From Mycolicibacter algericus DSM 45454 (GTDB lineage: Bacteria; Actinomycetota; Actinomycetes; Mycobacteriales; Mycobacteriaceae): a DNA stretch of 64,000 nt. The stretch lies in NCBI RefSeq assembly GCF_002086455.1, contig NZ_MVHC01000009.1, positions 62,001 through 126,000 of the forward strand, given 5' to 3'. This document shows, piece after piece, positions 1 to 7,683 of this stretch. Positions within the stretch are counted from its first letter, which is position 1. The number at the start of each line of letters is the position of its first letter. Position numbers and translations under genes: made by a program. Below the pieces are notes generated by a model, which saw only the letters and a list, made by a program, of their open reading frames with translations, had not been told where the DNA came from and did not search any database.

Positions 1-2
1 GT

Positions 3-149
3 CACTACCGGACGGTGGTCGGCTCAGACCTGCCGTTCAGCCTGACCGGATCCGCCGCGCCGCCGTTCACACCCGGGATGCGGTTCTATGCCGATGCGAT
101 GTTGCGCCGGGCACGCAGCCGGACCCACCGGCGGCTCAAGCGCGGCTAG
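3..149 (+). CDS. 3' end of an unrecognised gene (partial)
   Basis: An open frame enters from the left edge and stops at a TAG at 147-149. Only the last 48 residues are present; they end in a basic tail (RRARSRTHRRLKRG). The stop overlaps the stop of the convergent acyl-CoA synthetase gene in the tetranucleotide CTAG. No motif can be assigned from so short a tail, so no function is proposed. Coding status rests on the compact convergent overlap and on GC-biased third positions, and is moderately likely. Confidence 0.5.
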   Translation, partial: HYRTVVGSDLPFSLTGSAAPPFTPGMRFYADAMLRRARSRTHRRLKRG

Positions 150-1795
150 CCCTGCTCGGCCTGCTCGCGGGCCCACCGGTAGTCGGCCTTGCCTGCCGGG
201 CTGCGTACGATCTGCGGCCGGAAGACGATCGCCTTGGGCAGCTTGTAGCGGGCCAGCGATCCGCCGGCGTGCTCGATGATCTCGGCCGCCGTGGCCGAGG
301 CCTGGTCGGCCAGGGCGACCACGGCCACCACCTCCTGACCCCAGCGTTCGCTGGGCCGGCCGGCGACCACCACGTCGACCACTGCCGGATGCGAGGCGAT
401 CGCCGTCTCGACCTCCTCGGCGAAGATCTTCTCCCCGCCGGAGTTGATCGTCACCGAATCCCGGCCGAGCAACTCGACCGAGCCGTCGCCCAGATGACGG
501 GCCCGGTCACCGGGAACGGCGTAGCGCACCCCGTCGATCACCGGGAACGTCGCCGCGGTCTTGGTCGCGTCGCCCTTGTAGCCCAGCGGGACGTAGCCGC
601 GCTGGCCCAGCCAGCCCAGACCGTCGTGGCCGGGTGCCAGCACCGAACCGAGATCCTCGGCCACCACACAGGTGTCCGGCCCGGCGCCGAAGGTCCCGGT
701 CGAGACCGCGCCTGACGTCGACATGTGGCGCATCTGGGCGCCGGTCTCCGAGGAGCCGACCCCGTCGATGACCATCGCCCCGGGCAGCGCCTCGACGATC
801 TGCTGCTTGACGTGCGGCGTCAATAGCGCGCCGCCGTTGGCCACCACCATCAGCGACGACACGTCGGCCTCACCCCGCTGGATCGCCGCGATCAGCGGCC
901 GGGCCATCGCGTCACCGACCACGGTGACCGACAGCACCTTCTCCCGCTCAATGGTGCGCACCACGTCGTCGGCATCGAAATGGTCGACAACCGAAGGGAA
1001 GACCAGGGTTTGGCCGGTGTTGATCGCGGTCATCACCGCCCACTGCGCGGCGCCGTGGATCAGCGGCGGCAGGATCATCAACTTCACGCCGGGGTTCTCC
1101 CCGGCCGGCCCCACGATGTCGTCGATGGAGCCGACCTCGTCGCCGGTCATCAGGTTGCGGCCGCCGAACGAGCCCATGAAGATGTCGTGCTGTCGCCACA
1201 GCACGCCCTTGGGCATCCCGGTGGTGCCACCGGTGTAGAGCACGTAGAGGTCATCGGGGTCCGGCTGCACCGGCGGCGGTTGCGGCGAGCTGTCCGCCAG
1301 CACGGTCTCGTAGTCCACGGCGCCGTCGAGCAGGGCGTTGCCGGAGTCGTCGGCGATCTGGATCAGCACCCGCAGTTGCGGCAGCTCGGGAAGCACCTCG
1401 GCCAGCGTGGGCGCGAACGCCGCGTGATACACCAACGCGGTGGCGCCGGAGTCGGCCAACAGGTAGGCCAGTTCGTTGCGCACGTAGCGGTAGTTGACGT
1501 TGAACGGCGCCACCCTGGCGCGGAAGCTGCCCAGTAGGGTCTCGATGAACTCGTTGCCGTTGTAGGCGTAGATCCCCAACAGGTCCTGGCCGGTCTGGTG
1601 TCCGAGCAGGTCTGATCGCGCCGTGTGGCAGCCCAGCCCTTGCGCATGCAGGTACGCCGCCAACCGGTTGGACCGCTCGACGATCTGGGCGTAGCTGAAG
1701 CGCCGATCGCCTTGGACCACCAGGTCGCGGTCGGGAATCGCCGCGGCCACCGCGTCGATGACCTCTGGAACGGTGAATTGGGTCAAGGGCGCCAC
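146..1795 (-). CDS. Acyl-CoA synthetase (FadD-type, AMP-binding)
   Basis: Member of the ANL superfamily that adenylates a carboxylic acid and transfers it to CoA. The 549-residue protein has the P-loop-like AMP-binding signature YTGGTTGMPKGV at about residues 187-198 and a C-terminal domain with the SGGEKIFAEEVE and YKLPKAIV segments that carry the catalytic lysine region. Full length for the family. The WRQHD extension after the P-loop is reminiscent of FadD19-like sterol side-chain ligases, but the substrate cannot be read from sequence. It starts at a GTG that overlaps the end of the isochorismatase-like gene by 13 nt, with GAGGAGC upstream, so it is the last gene of a three-gene leftward operon that begins with a Rieske oxygenase. 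Probably a catabolic acyl activation enzyme. Confidence 0.88.
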   Translation of the reverse strand: MAPLTQFTVPEVIDAVAAAIPDRDLVVQGDRRFSYAQIVERSNRLAAYLHAQGLGCHTARSDLLGHQTGQDLLGIYAYNGNEFIETLLGSFRARVAPFNVNYRYVRNELAYLLADSGATALVYHAAFAPTLAEVLPELPQLRVLIQIADDSGNALLDGAVDYETVLADSSPQPPPVQPDPDDLYVLYTGGTTGMPKGVLWRQHDIFMGSFGGRNLMTGDEVGSIDDIVGPAGENPGVKLMILPPLIHGAAQWAVMTAINTGQTLVFPSVVDHFDADDVVRTIEREKVLSVTVVGDAMARPLIAAIQRGEADVSSLMVVANGGALLTPHVKQQIVEALPGAMVIDGVGSSETGAQMRHMSTSGAVSTGTFGAGPDTCVVAEDLGSVLAPGHDGLGWLGQRGYVPLGYKGDATKTAATFPVIDGVRYAVPGDRARHLGDGSVELLGRDSVTINSGGEKIFAEEVETAIASHPAVVDVVVAGRPSERWGQEVVAVVALADQASATAAEIIEHAGGSLARYKLPKAIVFRPQIVRSPAGKADYRWAREQAEQG

Positions 1796-2400
1796 GTGCG
1801 CATCAGCTCCTCGGTGGTGGTGATCGTCGCCAGCAGGGACAGGGTGTTCTTGATCATCGCAGCCCCGTACTCGGCCGGCACACCGGCTACCGCATCTCGG
1901 GGCAGCACCACCCGGTAAGCGGCGTTGACCGCATCCATCACCAGATTCGGGATGGCCACGTTCAACGAGACGCCGGCCACCACGATGGTCGAAATCCCCA
2001 AGTTGCGCAGTACCGCATCCAGATCGGTCCCGCCCATCGGTCCCACACCGTGGCAGCGGCTCAAAACCAGATCCGATGGCTCCGGCCCGAATTCGGGCAG
2101 CAGGCTGGCGCCGGGGCTACCCGGATCGATGCTGACGGCGCTGCGCCCCGCGGCGAACAGCCGTGCGTTGTGGCTGGAGCCCCGTCCGTCCGGCCGTCGG
2201 TGTACCAGGCAGTGCACCACCTGTACTTCGGCGGCTCTGGCCACCGGCAGCAGCCGTGCGATGTTCGGACACGCTTCGCGGCGGGCCTCATCGGCGAGTA
2301 CCGGCAGTCCGGCATCGGCTCCGACGACCGCTCCCTGAAGCTCCTGGGTGATGATCGCGGTGTGTGCGGGTGCCACCAGCTCCGCGAGCGTGACACCCAT
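1783..2400 (-). CDS. Isochorismatase-like protein with atypical catalytic residues
   Basis: 205 residues with the isochorismatase/cysteine hydrolase fold: an early strand (TAIITQELQG), the VQVVHCLVHRRPDGRGSS loop, and a GVSLNVAIPNLVMDA segment where the nucleophile normally sits. Canonical members have Asp in the first strand and Cys in the GV-x-x-N-x-C motif. Here the first strand carries Gln-Glu and the Cys position reads Ala. It may therefore be a non-hydrolytic paralogue or use other residues. Its ATG lies 1 nt after the stop of the upstream Rieske gene and its 3' end overlaps the acyl-CoA synthetase gene, so the three are translationally linked. The fold assignment is fairly secure; the activity is unknown. 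Confidence 0.75.
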   Translation of the reverse strand: MGVTLAELVAPAHTAIITQELQGAVVGADAGLPVLADEARREACPNIARLLPVARAAEVQVVHCLVHRRPDGRGSSHNARLFAAGRSAVSIDPGSPGASLLPEFGPEPSDLVLSRCHGVGPMGGTDLDAVLRNLGISTIVVAGVSLNVAIPNLVMDAVNAAYRVVLPRDAVAGVPAEYGAAMIKNTLSLLATITTTEELMRTWRP

Positions 2401-2401
2401 G

Positions 2402-3418
2402 TCAGCGCGATGACAGGGCCGGCTCGGCCGGCGGCGTGTCGTAGAACTGCGTCGCCCATTTGCGCAGCGTCATAAACGGTTTCGCGTCGACCTTGGACAA
2501 CGCCGGATGCTCGACGTAGCGCTGGTAGCGCCAGATGCCCAGGTCGTCCTCGACGGTGGACAGGAACTGCTCTTCGACCCGTGCCCGCACGTCCTCCGGG
2601 GGCGCCTCCGATTCGTCGCCGGGAACTCGGGGCCACCAGATCGAATAGAACAGGTCCGAGCGGCCCTCGTCGACCGGGGTGCAGGTGAAGATCAGCCGAT
2701 GCTGCTGCGCGCCTTCGAAGATGCTGATCGCCCCGCCGAGCCCGAACAGGTGGGAGTGGAAACGCAGCGCCATCTGATCGGGGTCGTCGCTGTTCACATC
2801 GGGGAAGCCGGCGACGAAGTGCCACTCCCGCTCGGTCATCTTCCACTCCAGCAGCCTCGGTGTCACCGTTGCGTGGTGCACGTACTGGAAATGCGCGCTG
2901 TCGGCTGCGTTCTCGGCGACGATCTGCGGATGAACCGGCTCGCCTGACAGTCGGCGGGAGAACTCCGGATACGCCCGGTAGTAACCCTCGGGTCCGGTGG
3001 TGAATTGCGGGAACTTGCCGAAGATGTCCGGCATCTGCCATCCGGGCTCAGCGCCGTCGGGATGATGCCAGAGGAACACGCAGCCGTACTGCTCCATCAC
3101 CGGATAAACGCGAAGGCGCAATGCCTTGTTGGGCCGATCCGGCTGGTACGGGATGAACTTGTTGCAGCCGTCGGGTCCCCACTGCCAGCCGTGGAACGGG
3201 CATTCCACCCGGTCTTCGACGACCTTGCCGCCGTGGCCGAGGTGGGCGCCGAGATGCTTGCAGTGCGCCTCCATCACGTGCAGCTCGCCGGACTCGTCTC
3301 GGTAGGCGACCAGATCCTCACCGAAATATTGCAGCGCGCGCGTCTTGCCGACCTCGAACTCGGGTGACCAGCCGATCATGAACCAGCCGGTGACCTTCCA
3401 GGTGAACGGAACTTTCAT
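2402..3418 (-). CDS. Rieske non-heme iron oxygenase (KshA-like oxygenase component)
   Basis: 338-residue oxygenase component. An N-terminal Rieske [2Fe-2S] domain shows C53-x-H55 (CKH) and C73-x-x-H76 (CPFH). The C-terminal catalytic domain shows the mononuclear iron facial-triad region with N-x-x-D-x-x-H-x(4)-H spacing (ENAADSAHFQYVHH). This architecture is shared with 3-ketosteroid 9-alpha-hydroxylase KshA and related oxygenases; a reductase partner is needed and none is encoded beside it. An in-frame GTG five codons upstream is possible, but GGGAGGA lies just before the ATG at 3418, so that start is chosen. First gene of the leftward operon, divergent from a flavin monooxygenase with a shared 80-bp promoter. 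The substrate may be a steroid or terpenoid-like ring, which is inference. Confidence 0.88.
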   Translation of the reverse strand: MKVPFTWKVTGWFMIGWSPEFEVGKTRALQYFGEDLVAYRDESGELHVMEAHCKHLGAHLGHGGKVVEDRVECPFHGWQWGPDGCNKFIPYQPDRPNKALRLRVYPVMEQYGCVFLWHHPDGAEPGWQMPDIFGKFPQFTTGPEGYYRAYPEFSRRLSGEPVHPQIVAENAADSAHFQYVHHATVTPRLLEWKMTEREWHFVAGFPDVNSDDPDQMALRFHSHLFGLGGAISIFEGAQQHRLIFTCTPVDEGRSDLFYSIWWPRVPGDESEAPPEDVRARVEEQFLSTVEDDLGIWRYQRYVEHPALSKVDAKPFMTLRKWATQFYDTPPAEPALSSR

Positions 3419-3441
3419 GGCGTTTCCTCCCACGTGAGCTA

Positions 3442-3470
3442 ACTGAATACCGTACCGTAGGGCATTCAGT
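3442..3470. promoter_or_regulatory. Candidate operator in the divergent Rieske/monooxygenase promoter
   Basis: A perfect inverted repeat, ACTGAAT (3442-3448) and ATTCAGT (3464-3470), is separated by 15 nt that contain the direct repeat ACCGTACCGTA. It sits centrally between two divergent start codons (3418 and 3499), so one bound dimer could control both operons. Size and symmetry suit a TetR-type repressor. No regulator gene for it is evident inside the cluster; the nearest TetR is mftR. Confidence 0.55.
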
Positions 3471-3498
3471 ATGGAAACAGCTGATGGGAGGCGCTGAC

Positions 3499-5127
3499 AT
3501 GTCGCACGTCGGTGAGGCGGAACGTTGCGACGCGCTGGTCATCGGGGCCGGTTTCTCCGGTTTGTACGCCCTGCACAAGCTGCGCGAACTCGGACTGCGC
3601 ACCCGAGTGCTGGAGATGGCCGAGGGGGTCGGGGGCACGTGGCTGCTCAACCGGTACCCGGGTGCGCGCTGTGACATCGAGAGCATCGAGTACTCCTACA
3701 GCTTCTCCGAGGACATTCAGCAGGAGTGGGCCTGGACGGAAACCATGCCGGCCCAACCGGAGATCGAGGCGTACCTGAACTTCGTCGCCGACCGACTCGA
3801 CTTGCGCCGCGATATCGCGTTCAACACCCTCGTCGTGGCGATGAGTTTCGACGACGAAGCCGCGGTGTGGTCGGTGACCACCGACGCGGGAGAGCGTTTC
3901 ACCGCGCCGTTCGTGATCGCCGCTACCGGAATCCTTTCGGTGCCACTGGAACCCGCCATCGCCGGCATGAGCGGGTTCGGTGGCGTGTCGCTCTATACCA
4001 GCCGCTGGCCCAGAAGCGGTGTGGACCTGGCCGGCAAGCGGGTCGCCGTCATCGGCACCGGATCCACGGGGGTTCAGCTGATCCCGGTCATCGCCCGAGA
4101 AGTCGGTCAGCTCTATGTATTCCAGCGCTCCCCGGCCTACACGTTGCCCTGGAAAGTCCGCCCGTTCGCCGCCGGCGAACTGGAAGCACTGAAGGCCGAC
4201 TACGCCCAGATCCGGGCCGCCCAGCTGGCGCACCCGGTCGGCGCCGCGCGGCTCTCGGCCTTCTCGGTGCTGCTGGACATGCTGGGCCGCCCGCCGGTGA
4301 AGTCCGCGTCGCGCGACGAGCAACTCCGCGCGATCGAGGAACACGGCGTGATGGGCGCTCTGAACTGGGGCGACGTCTTCTTCGACATCGACGCCAACCG
4401 GATGGCCGCGCAACTTTACGGCGAAGCGATCGCCCGCATCGTGCGCGACCCGGCGACGGCGGCCGCGCTGGTGCCGAGCCACCCGTTCGCCTGCAAGCGC
4501 CCGATCATCGACCAGGGCTACTACGAGACGTTCAACCGCGACAACGTGACCCTGGTCGATCTTCGCGCCGAGCCGATCAGCGCGGTGACGCCGACCGGGA
4601 TACGGACCGAGGGGGACCACTACGACCTCGACGTGATCATCTACGCCACCGGCTTCGACGCCATGACCGGTGCGTTGAGTCGCATCGATATCCGTGGCCG
4701 CGACGGGGTGTTGCTCCGTGACGTCTGGGCGAACGAGGGGCCGGTGTCCTACCTGGGGCTGCAAGTCGCCGGGTTTCCGAATCTGTTCACCATCCAAGGC
4801 CCCGGTAGTCCCAGCGCGGCCACCAATTTCGTTGCCGCGCTGGAGCAGCACGTGGAGTGGATCGGTGACTGCATCGCCTTCCTGCGGGCCAACGGGTACC
4901 GCACCATCGAGGCGTTGCCGACCGCACAGGACGAATGGATCGAGCACACCACCTCCCTGGTCGCGCCGACCGTGCTGGTTCACCCGAGTTGCAATTCCTG
5001 GTACAACGGCGGCAACGTCCCCGGCAAGAAGCGGATGTATATGGGATACACCGGAGGCATTCCGGAATACCGCCGCCGCTGCGAGGAGATCGCCGCCGCC
5101 GGCTACACCGGATTCACCCTGGGATGA
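3499..5127 (+). CDS. Flavin-containing monooxygenase of the Baeyer-Villiger type
   Basis: 542-residue two-dinucleotide-binding-domain flavoprotein. The FAD Rossmann motif GAGFSG is at the N-terminus, with the GTWLLNRYPGARCDIES segment typical of cyclohexanone-monooxygenase-like enzymes and the NADPH motif GTGSTG near residue 190. The C-terminal half has ATGFDAMTGA and QGPGSPSAATNF, also typical. The fingerprint FxGxxxHxxxW is present but reads F160-x-G162-xxx-Y166-xxx-W170, with Tyr for His. An ATG at 3484 is open, but GGGAGG placed 8 nt before the ATG at 3499 supports the latter. First gene of a rightward five-gene operon joined by 4-nt overlaps. Likely role: oxygenating a ketone to an ester or lactone that the next gene could hydrolyse (inference). 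Confidence 0.87.
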   Translation: MSHVGEAERCDALVIGAGFSGLYALHKLRELGLRTRVLEMAEGVGGTWLLNRYPGARCDIESIEYSYSFSEDIQQEWAWTETMPAQPEIEAYLNFVADRLDLRRDIAFNTLVVAMSFDDEAAVWSVTTDAGERFTAPFVIAATGILSVPLEPAIAGMSGFGGVSLYTSRWPRSGVDLAGKRVAVIGTGSTGVQLIPVIAREVGQLYVFQRSPAYTLPWKVRPFAAGELEALKADYAQIRAAQLAHPVGAARLSAFSVLLDMLGRPPVKSASRDEQLRAIEEHGVMGALNWGDVFFDIDANRMAAQLYGEAIARIVRDPATAAALVPSHPFACKRPIIDQGYYETFNRDNVTLVDLRAEPISAVTPTGIRTEGDHYDLDVIIYATGFDAMTGALSRIDIRGRDGVLLRDVWANEGPVSYLGLQVAGFPNLFTIQGPGSPSAATNFVAALEQHVEWIGDCIAFLRANGYRTIEALPTAQDEWIEHTTSLVAPTVLVHPSCNSWYNGGNVPGKKRMYMGYTGGIPEYRRRCEEIAAAGYTGFTLG

Positions 5128-6236
5128 CGACGATGGGATCGCCGCAACGGCTACCGCAGATCATCCGGGGACTGGGCGGGGTGCTGCCCCGGTCGGTTCG
5201 CTCGCTGCGCGGCGCTCCGGACTGGGCGCCGGGCTCTCGGCGGGGCATGCGCCAGCTGGGGGAGGTGCTGCTCGACGAGCTGACGCTGACCGGTATGACC
5301 CTGCTGGCTCCGACCCCCGTGCTGGCGCGACCGCTGTCGGCGTGCGGTCCGGCAGCCCAAGAGCTGGCCGGCCTGGGAATCGACGCCGCGCACACGGCCC
5401 CGAACCCGTTGCGGCTGTCGGGAAGTCGCCGGCGCCGACTAGCCGGCCTCACCTTCGAACAGCTGAGCTTCCGGCACGATCCCCGGCTGCCGCCGTCATT
5501 GGCGGAGTTCGACGGTCCGGCGACCGCGGCCGTCGTGGTGTGCCGCCACCGCGGTGCTCCGCGGCCCTGGCTGGTCTGGGTGCACGGAGCCGGTCAGGGC
5601 AACTGGTCGGATCTGTTGGTGGCGCGCGTGGCACGGCTGCACCGCCTGGGTTTCAACATCGCGCTGCCGGTCCAGCCCGGCCACGGCGTACGTCGCCGCG
5701 CCTGGCCGGCCTATCCCGGGCATGATCCGCTCGCCAATATCGCCGGGATGATGCGCGCGATCTCCGAAGTCCGCGCGGTGGTGCGCTGGGTGACTCCGCA
5801 GGCCACCGCCGTGACGGTGGCCGGTGTGTCGTTGGGCAGTCCGGTCGCGGGGCTGGTGTCGCACCTGGAGTCCGGCGTCGACGCCGTTGCGGTCTATACC
5901 CCGATCGCCGGGCTCAACTCGATGATCGCGCACCATCTGTGGCGGTGGGGACCGGCGGGGCTCTCCGTCGCCGACGCATTGCGCTCCGAGACGGCCGCGG
6001 CGTTGATGTCGGTGGTCGATCTCTTGGCCACCAATCCGAGGCCGGCTGCCGATCGCCGGCTGATCGTGGCCGCACGCCACGACCAGATGGCGTATCCCGA
6101 ACCCGCGGTGGCCCTGCATGATCGGTGGGGCGGGCGGTTGTTCTGGCACGACGGCGGGCACGCCGGACATATCCTCTCGCGGCGGGTGCAGGCGGAGACG
6201 GAACGGTTCCTGTCGCAGATCGGAGGTGGCCGATGA
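5124..6236 (+). CDS. Alpha/beta hydrolase
   Basis: 370 residues. The ATG at 5124 overlaps the previous stop (ATGA), and the large in-frame upstream extension is only a shadow of the monooxygenase. The oxyanion segment is WVHGAGQGNW. The nucleophile elbow is GVSLGS with Ser at about residue 236, and the late histidine sits in DGGHAGHI. Together these give a plausible Ser-His pair, with Asp in the preceding helix-strand region (ARHDQM). Full length for a secretion-independent mycobacterial hydrolase; no signal peptide. In second place after a Baeyer-Villiger-type enzyme, hydrolysis of an ester or lactone product is the natural guess. The exact substrate is unknown. Confidence 0.8.
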   Translation: MTTMGSPQRLPQIIRGLGGVLPRSVRSLRGAPDWAPGSRRGMRQLGEVLLDELTLTGMTLLAPTPVLARPLSACGPAAQELAGLGIDAAHTAPNPLRLSGSRRRRLAGLTFEQLSFRHDPRLPPSLAEFDGPATAAVVVCRHRGAPRPWLVWVHGAGQGNWSDLLVARVARLHRLGFNIALPVQPGHGVRRRAWPAYPGHDPLANIAGMMRAISEVRAVVRWVTPQATAVTVAGVSLGSPVAGLVSHLESGVDAVAVYTPIAGLNSMIAHHLWRWGPAGLSVADALRSETAAALMSVVDLLATNPRPAADRRLIVAARHDQMAYPEPAVALHDRWGGRLFWHDGGHAGHILSRRVQAETERFLSQIGGGR

Positions 6237-7303
6237 CGGCGTTGACGATTCCTTCCGGTATCGACGGTGTGACATCGGAGTGGCTGACCACGGCACTGCG
6301 TTGTGGCGGCACCATCGCCGACACCGCTGCAATCACCGGCGTCAGTGCCGAGCGGATCGCCGAGGACACCGGGTTCTCGGCTTGGTTGTACCGGCTGCGG
6401 ATCACCGGAACCGACGGGCTGCCACCGAGCCTGATCGTCAAGCTGCCCGCCCAGTCCGAGGCCCGGGGAGCCATGGACATGCTGGGCGGCTACCAACGTG
6501 AGCCGGCGTTCTACCGGTCGGTGGCCGGCAGGGCACCGCTGTTGACGCCCCGGGTCTACGCCGCTCTGATCGACGGCGCGGATTTCGTGCTCGTGATGGA
6601 GGACCTGGCCGACTGGGTCAATGCCGACCATCTCGCCGGACTGTCGATGCGACAAGCCCGAGTGGCGCTCCGGCAGTTGGCCGGTTTGCACGCCTGGTCG
6701 GTCACTGCCGCCGACTCCGATGCGCTTGACGTCTTTCCCAGCCTCGATACGCCGGTGGTTCGTGAGCTGCTGGTCGCGGCGTTCGGCATCGGATGGCAGA
6801 TCTACCGCGACAAGTCAGCGGCCCGGGTGCCCGGCCCGGTGGCACGATACGCCGAGCGGTTCACCGAGTTCGCCCCGCAGGCGTTGTCGGCGTTGACCGA
6901 ACGCCGGATGTTGCTGCACGGAGATATCCGGGCCGACAACATGTTCTTCGACGACGACGTACTGAAGGTCGTCGACTTCCAGTTCGCCTCACTGGGTTGC
7001 GGTGTCGCCGACCTCGGATATCTCGTCAGCCAGGGGCTGCCGGTGCGGGCCCGCCGCGGCCACGACGAGGAACTGGTGCGCGACTACCTGGATGCGCTGG
7101 TCACGCACGGAGTCACCGACTATGGCTTCGACGAGGCGTGGCGGCACTACCGGATGGCCGCCGCGTATCTGCTGTTGTTTCCCGTCCTCGCCCTGATCGG
7201 CTGGGACACGATGCCGCAACGCTCCCGCGACCTGTGTCTGACGCTGACCGACCGGGCGGTGGCGACGATCAACGACATCGATGCGATCGGAGTGTTTGTG
7301 TGA
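6233..7303 (+). CDS. Aminoglycoside-phosphotransferase-like kinase
   Basis: 356 residues, starting at an ATG overlapping the preceding stop. Kinase-like fold of the APH/EcKinase group. It shows a lysine-containing strand (PSLIVKLP), VLVMEDLADWVNADH at the hinge, the catalytic loop LLHGDIRADNMFF (His-Gly-Asp with Asn) and the metal-binding VVDFQFASLG. The C-terminal part is helical and hydrophobic. In mycobacteria such proteins often lie in lipid or steroid gene clusters and are annotated as phosphotransferase family proteins with unknown small-molecule substrates. Embedded in the five-gene operon, it probably phosphorylates an intermediate rather than an antibiotic. Family assignment is firm, substrate unknown. 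Confidence 0.82.
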   Translation: MTALTIPSGIDGVTSEWLTTALRCGGTIADTAAITGVSAERIAEDTGFSAWLYRLRITGTDGLPPSLIVKLPAQSEARGAMDMLGGYQREPAFYRSVAGRAPLLTPRVYAALIDGADFVLVMEDLADWVNADHLAGLSMRQARVALRQLAGLHAWSVTAADSDALDVFPSLDTPVVRELLVAAFGIGWQIYRDKSAARVPGPVARYAERFTEFAPQALSALTERRMLLHGDIRADNMFFDDDVLKVVDFQFASLGCGVADLGYLVSQGLPVRARRGHDEELVRDYLDALVTHGVTDYGFDEAWRHYRMAAAYLLLFPVLALIGWDTMPQRSRDLCLTLTDRAVATINDIDAIGVFV

Positions 7304-7683
7304 GCAGCAGGGTCCGCAGTGCCCGTGAGGTGATGGAGCTGTACAACCTGGTGGTGTGGAACGAGCGGGATTTCGCGCTTGCCGACGAATTGATCGGCGA
7401 CGTCGTGGTCCGACACGAGGTGGGCGAAGCGCACACGCTGACGCATGACCAGGCTGTTGCGCGGGTGGCGGATCACTGGAAGCTGTTCGACAAGCTGCAC
7501 TTCGAACTCAACCTCGTCGTCGCCGGCGACGACGGCGAACATGTCGCGATCGTCTACCAATCGCCGATGACCCTCACCGACGGAACCGAGCTGACCGTCA
7601 GCAGTATGGAGGTGTTCCGCGTGGTCGATGGGAAGATCACCGAGGTGTGGAACTGCGGCTACAAGCAAGGGGTTTGGGCATGA
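7300..7683 (+). CDS. SnoaL-like / NTF2-superfamily protein
   Basis: 127 residues from a GTG at 7300 that overlaps the previous stop (GTGA). The pattern fits the SnoaL-like polyketide cyclase / NTF2 cone fold: an N-terminal helix (AREVMELYNLVVWNERDF), a central VVRHE strand, TLTHDQAVARVADHWKLF, a strand with AIVYQSPMTL, and a final paired strand (MEVFRVVDGKITEVWNCG). Such proteins act as isomerases, cyclases or binding scaffolds on small hydrophobic molecules. It lies between the kinase and the LLM oxidoreductase with translational coupling to both. Activity cannot be assigned. Confidence 0.75.
   Translation: MSSRVRSAREVMELYNLVVWNERDFALADELIGDVVVRHEVGEAHTLTHDQAVARVADHWKLFDKLHFELNLVVAGDDGEHVAIVYQSPMTLTDGTELTVSSMEVFRVVDGKITEVWNCGYKQGVWA

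Noticed and set aside
3466-4983. 505-codon minus-strand frame over the monooxygenase
   Set aside because: The plus strand has FAD and NADP motifs; the antisense translation has none.
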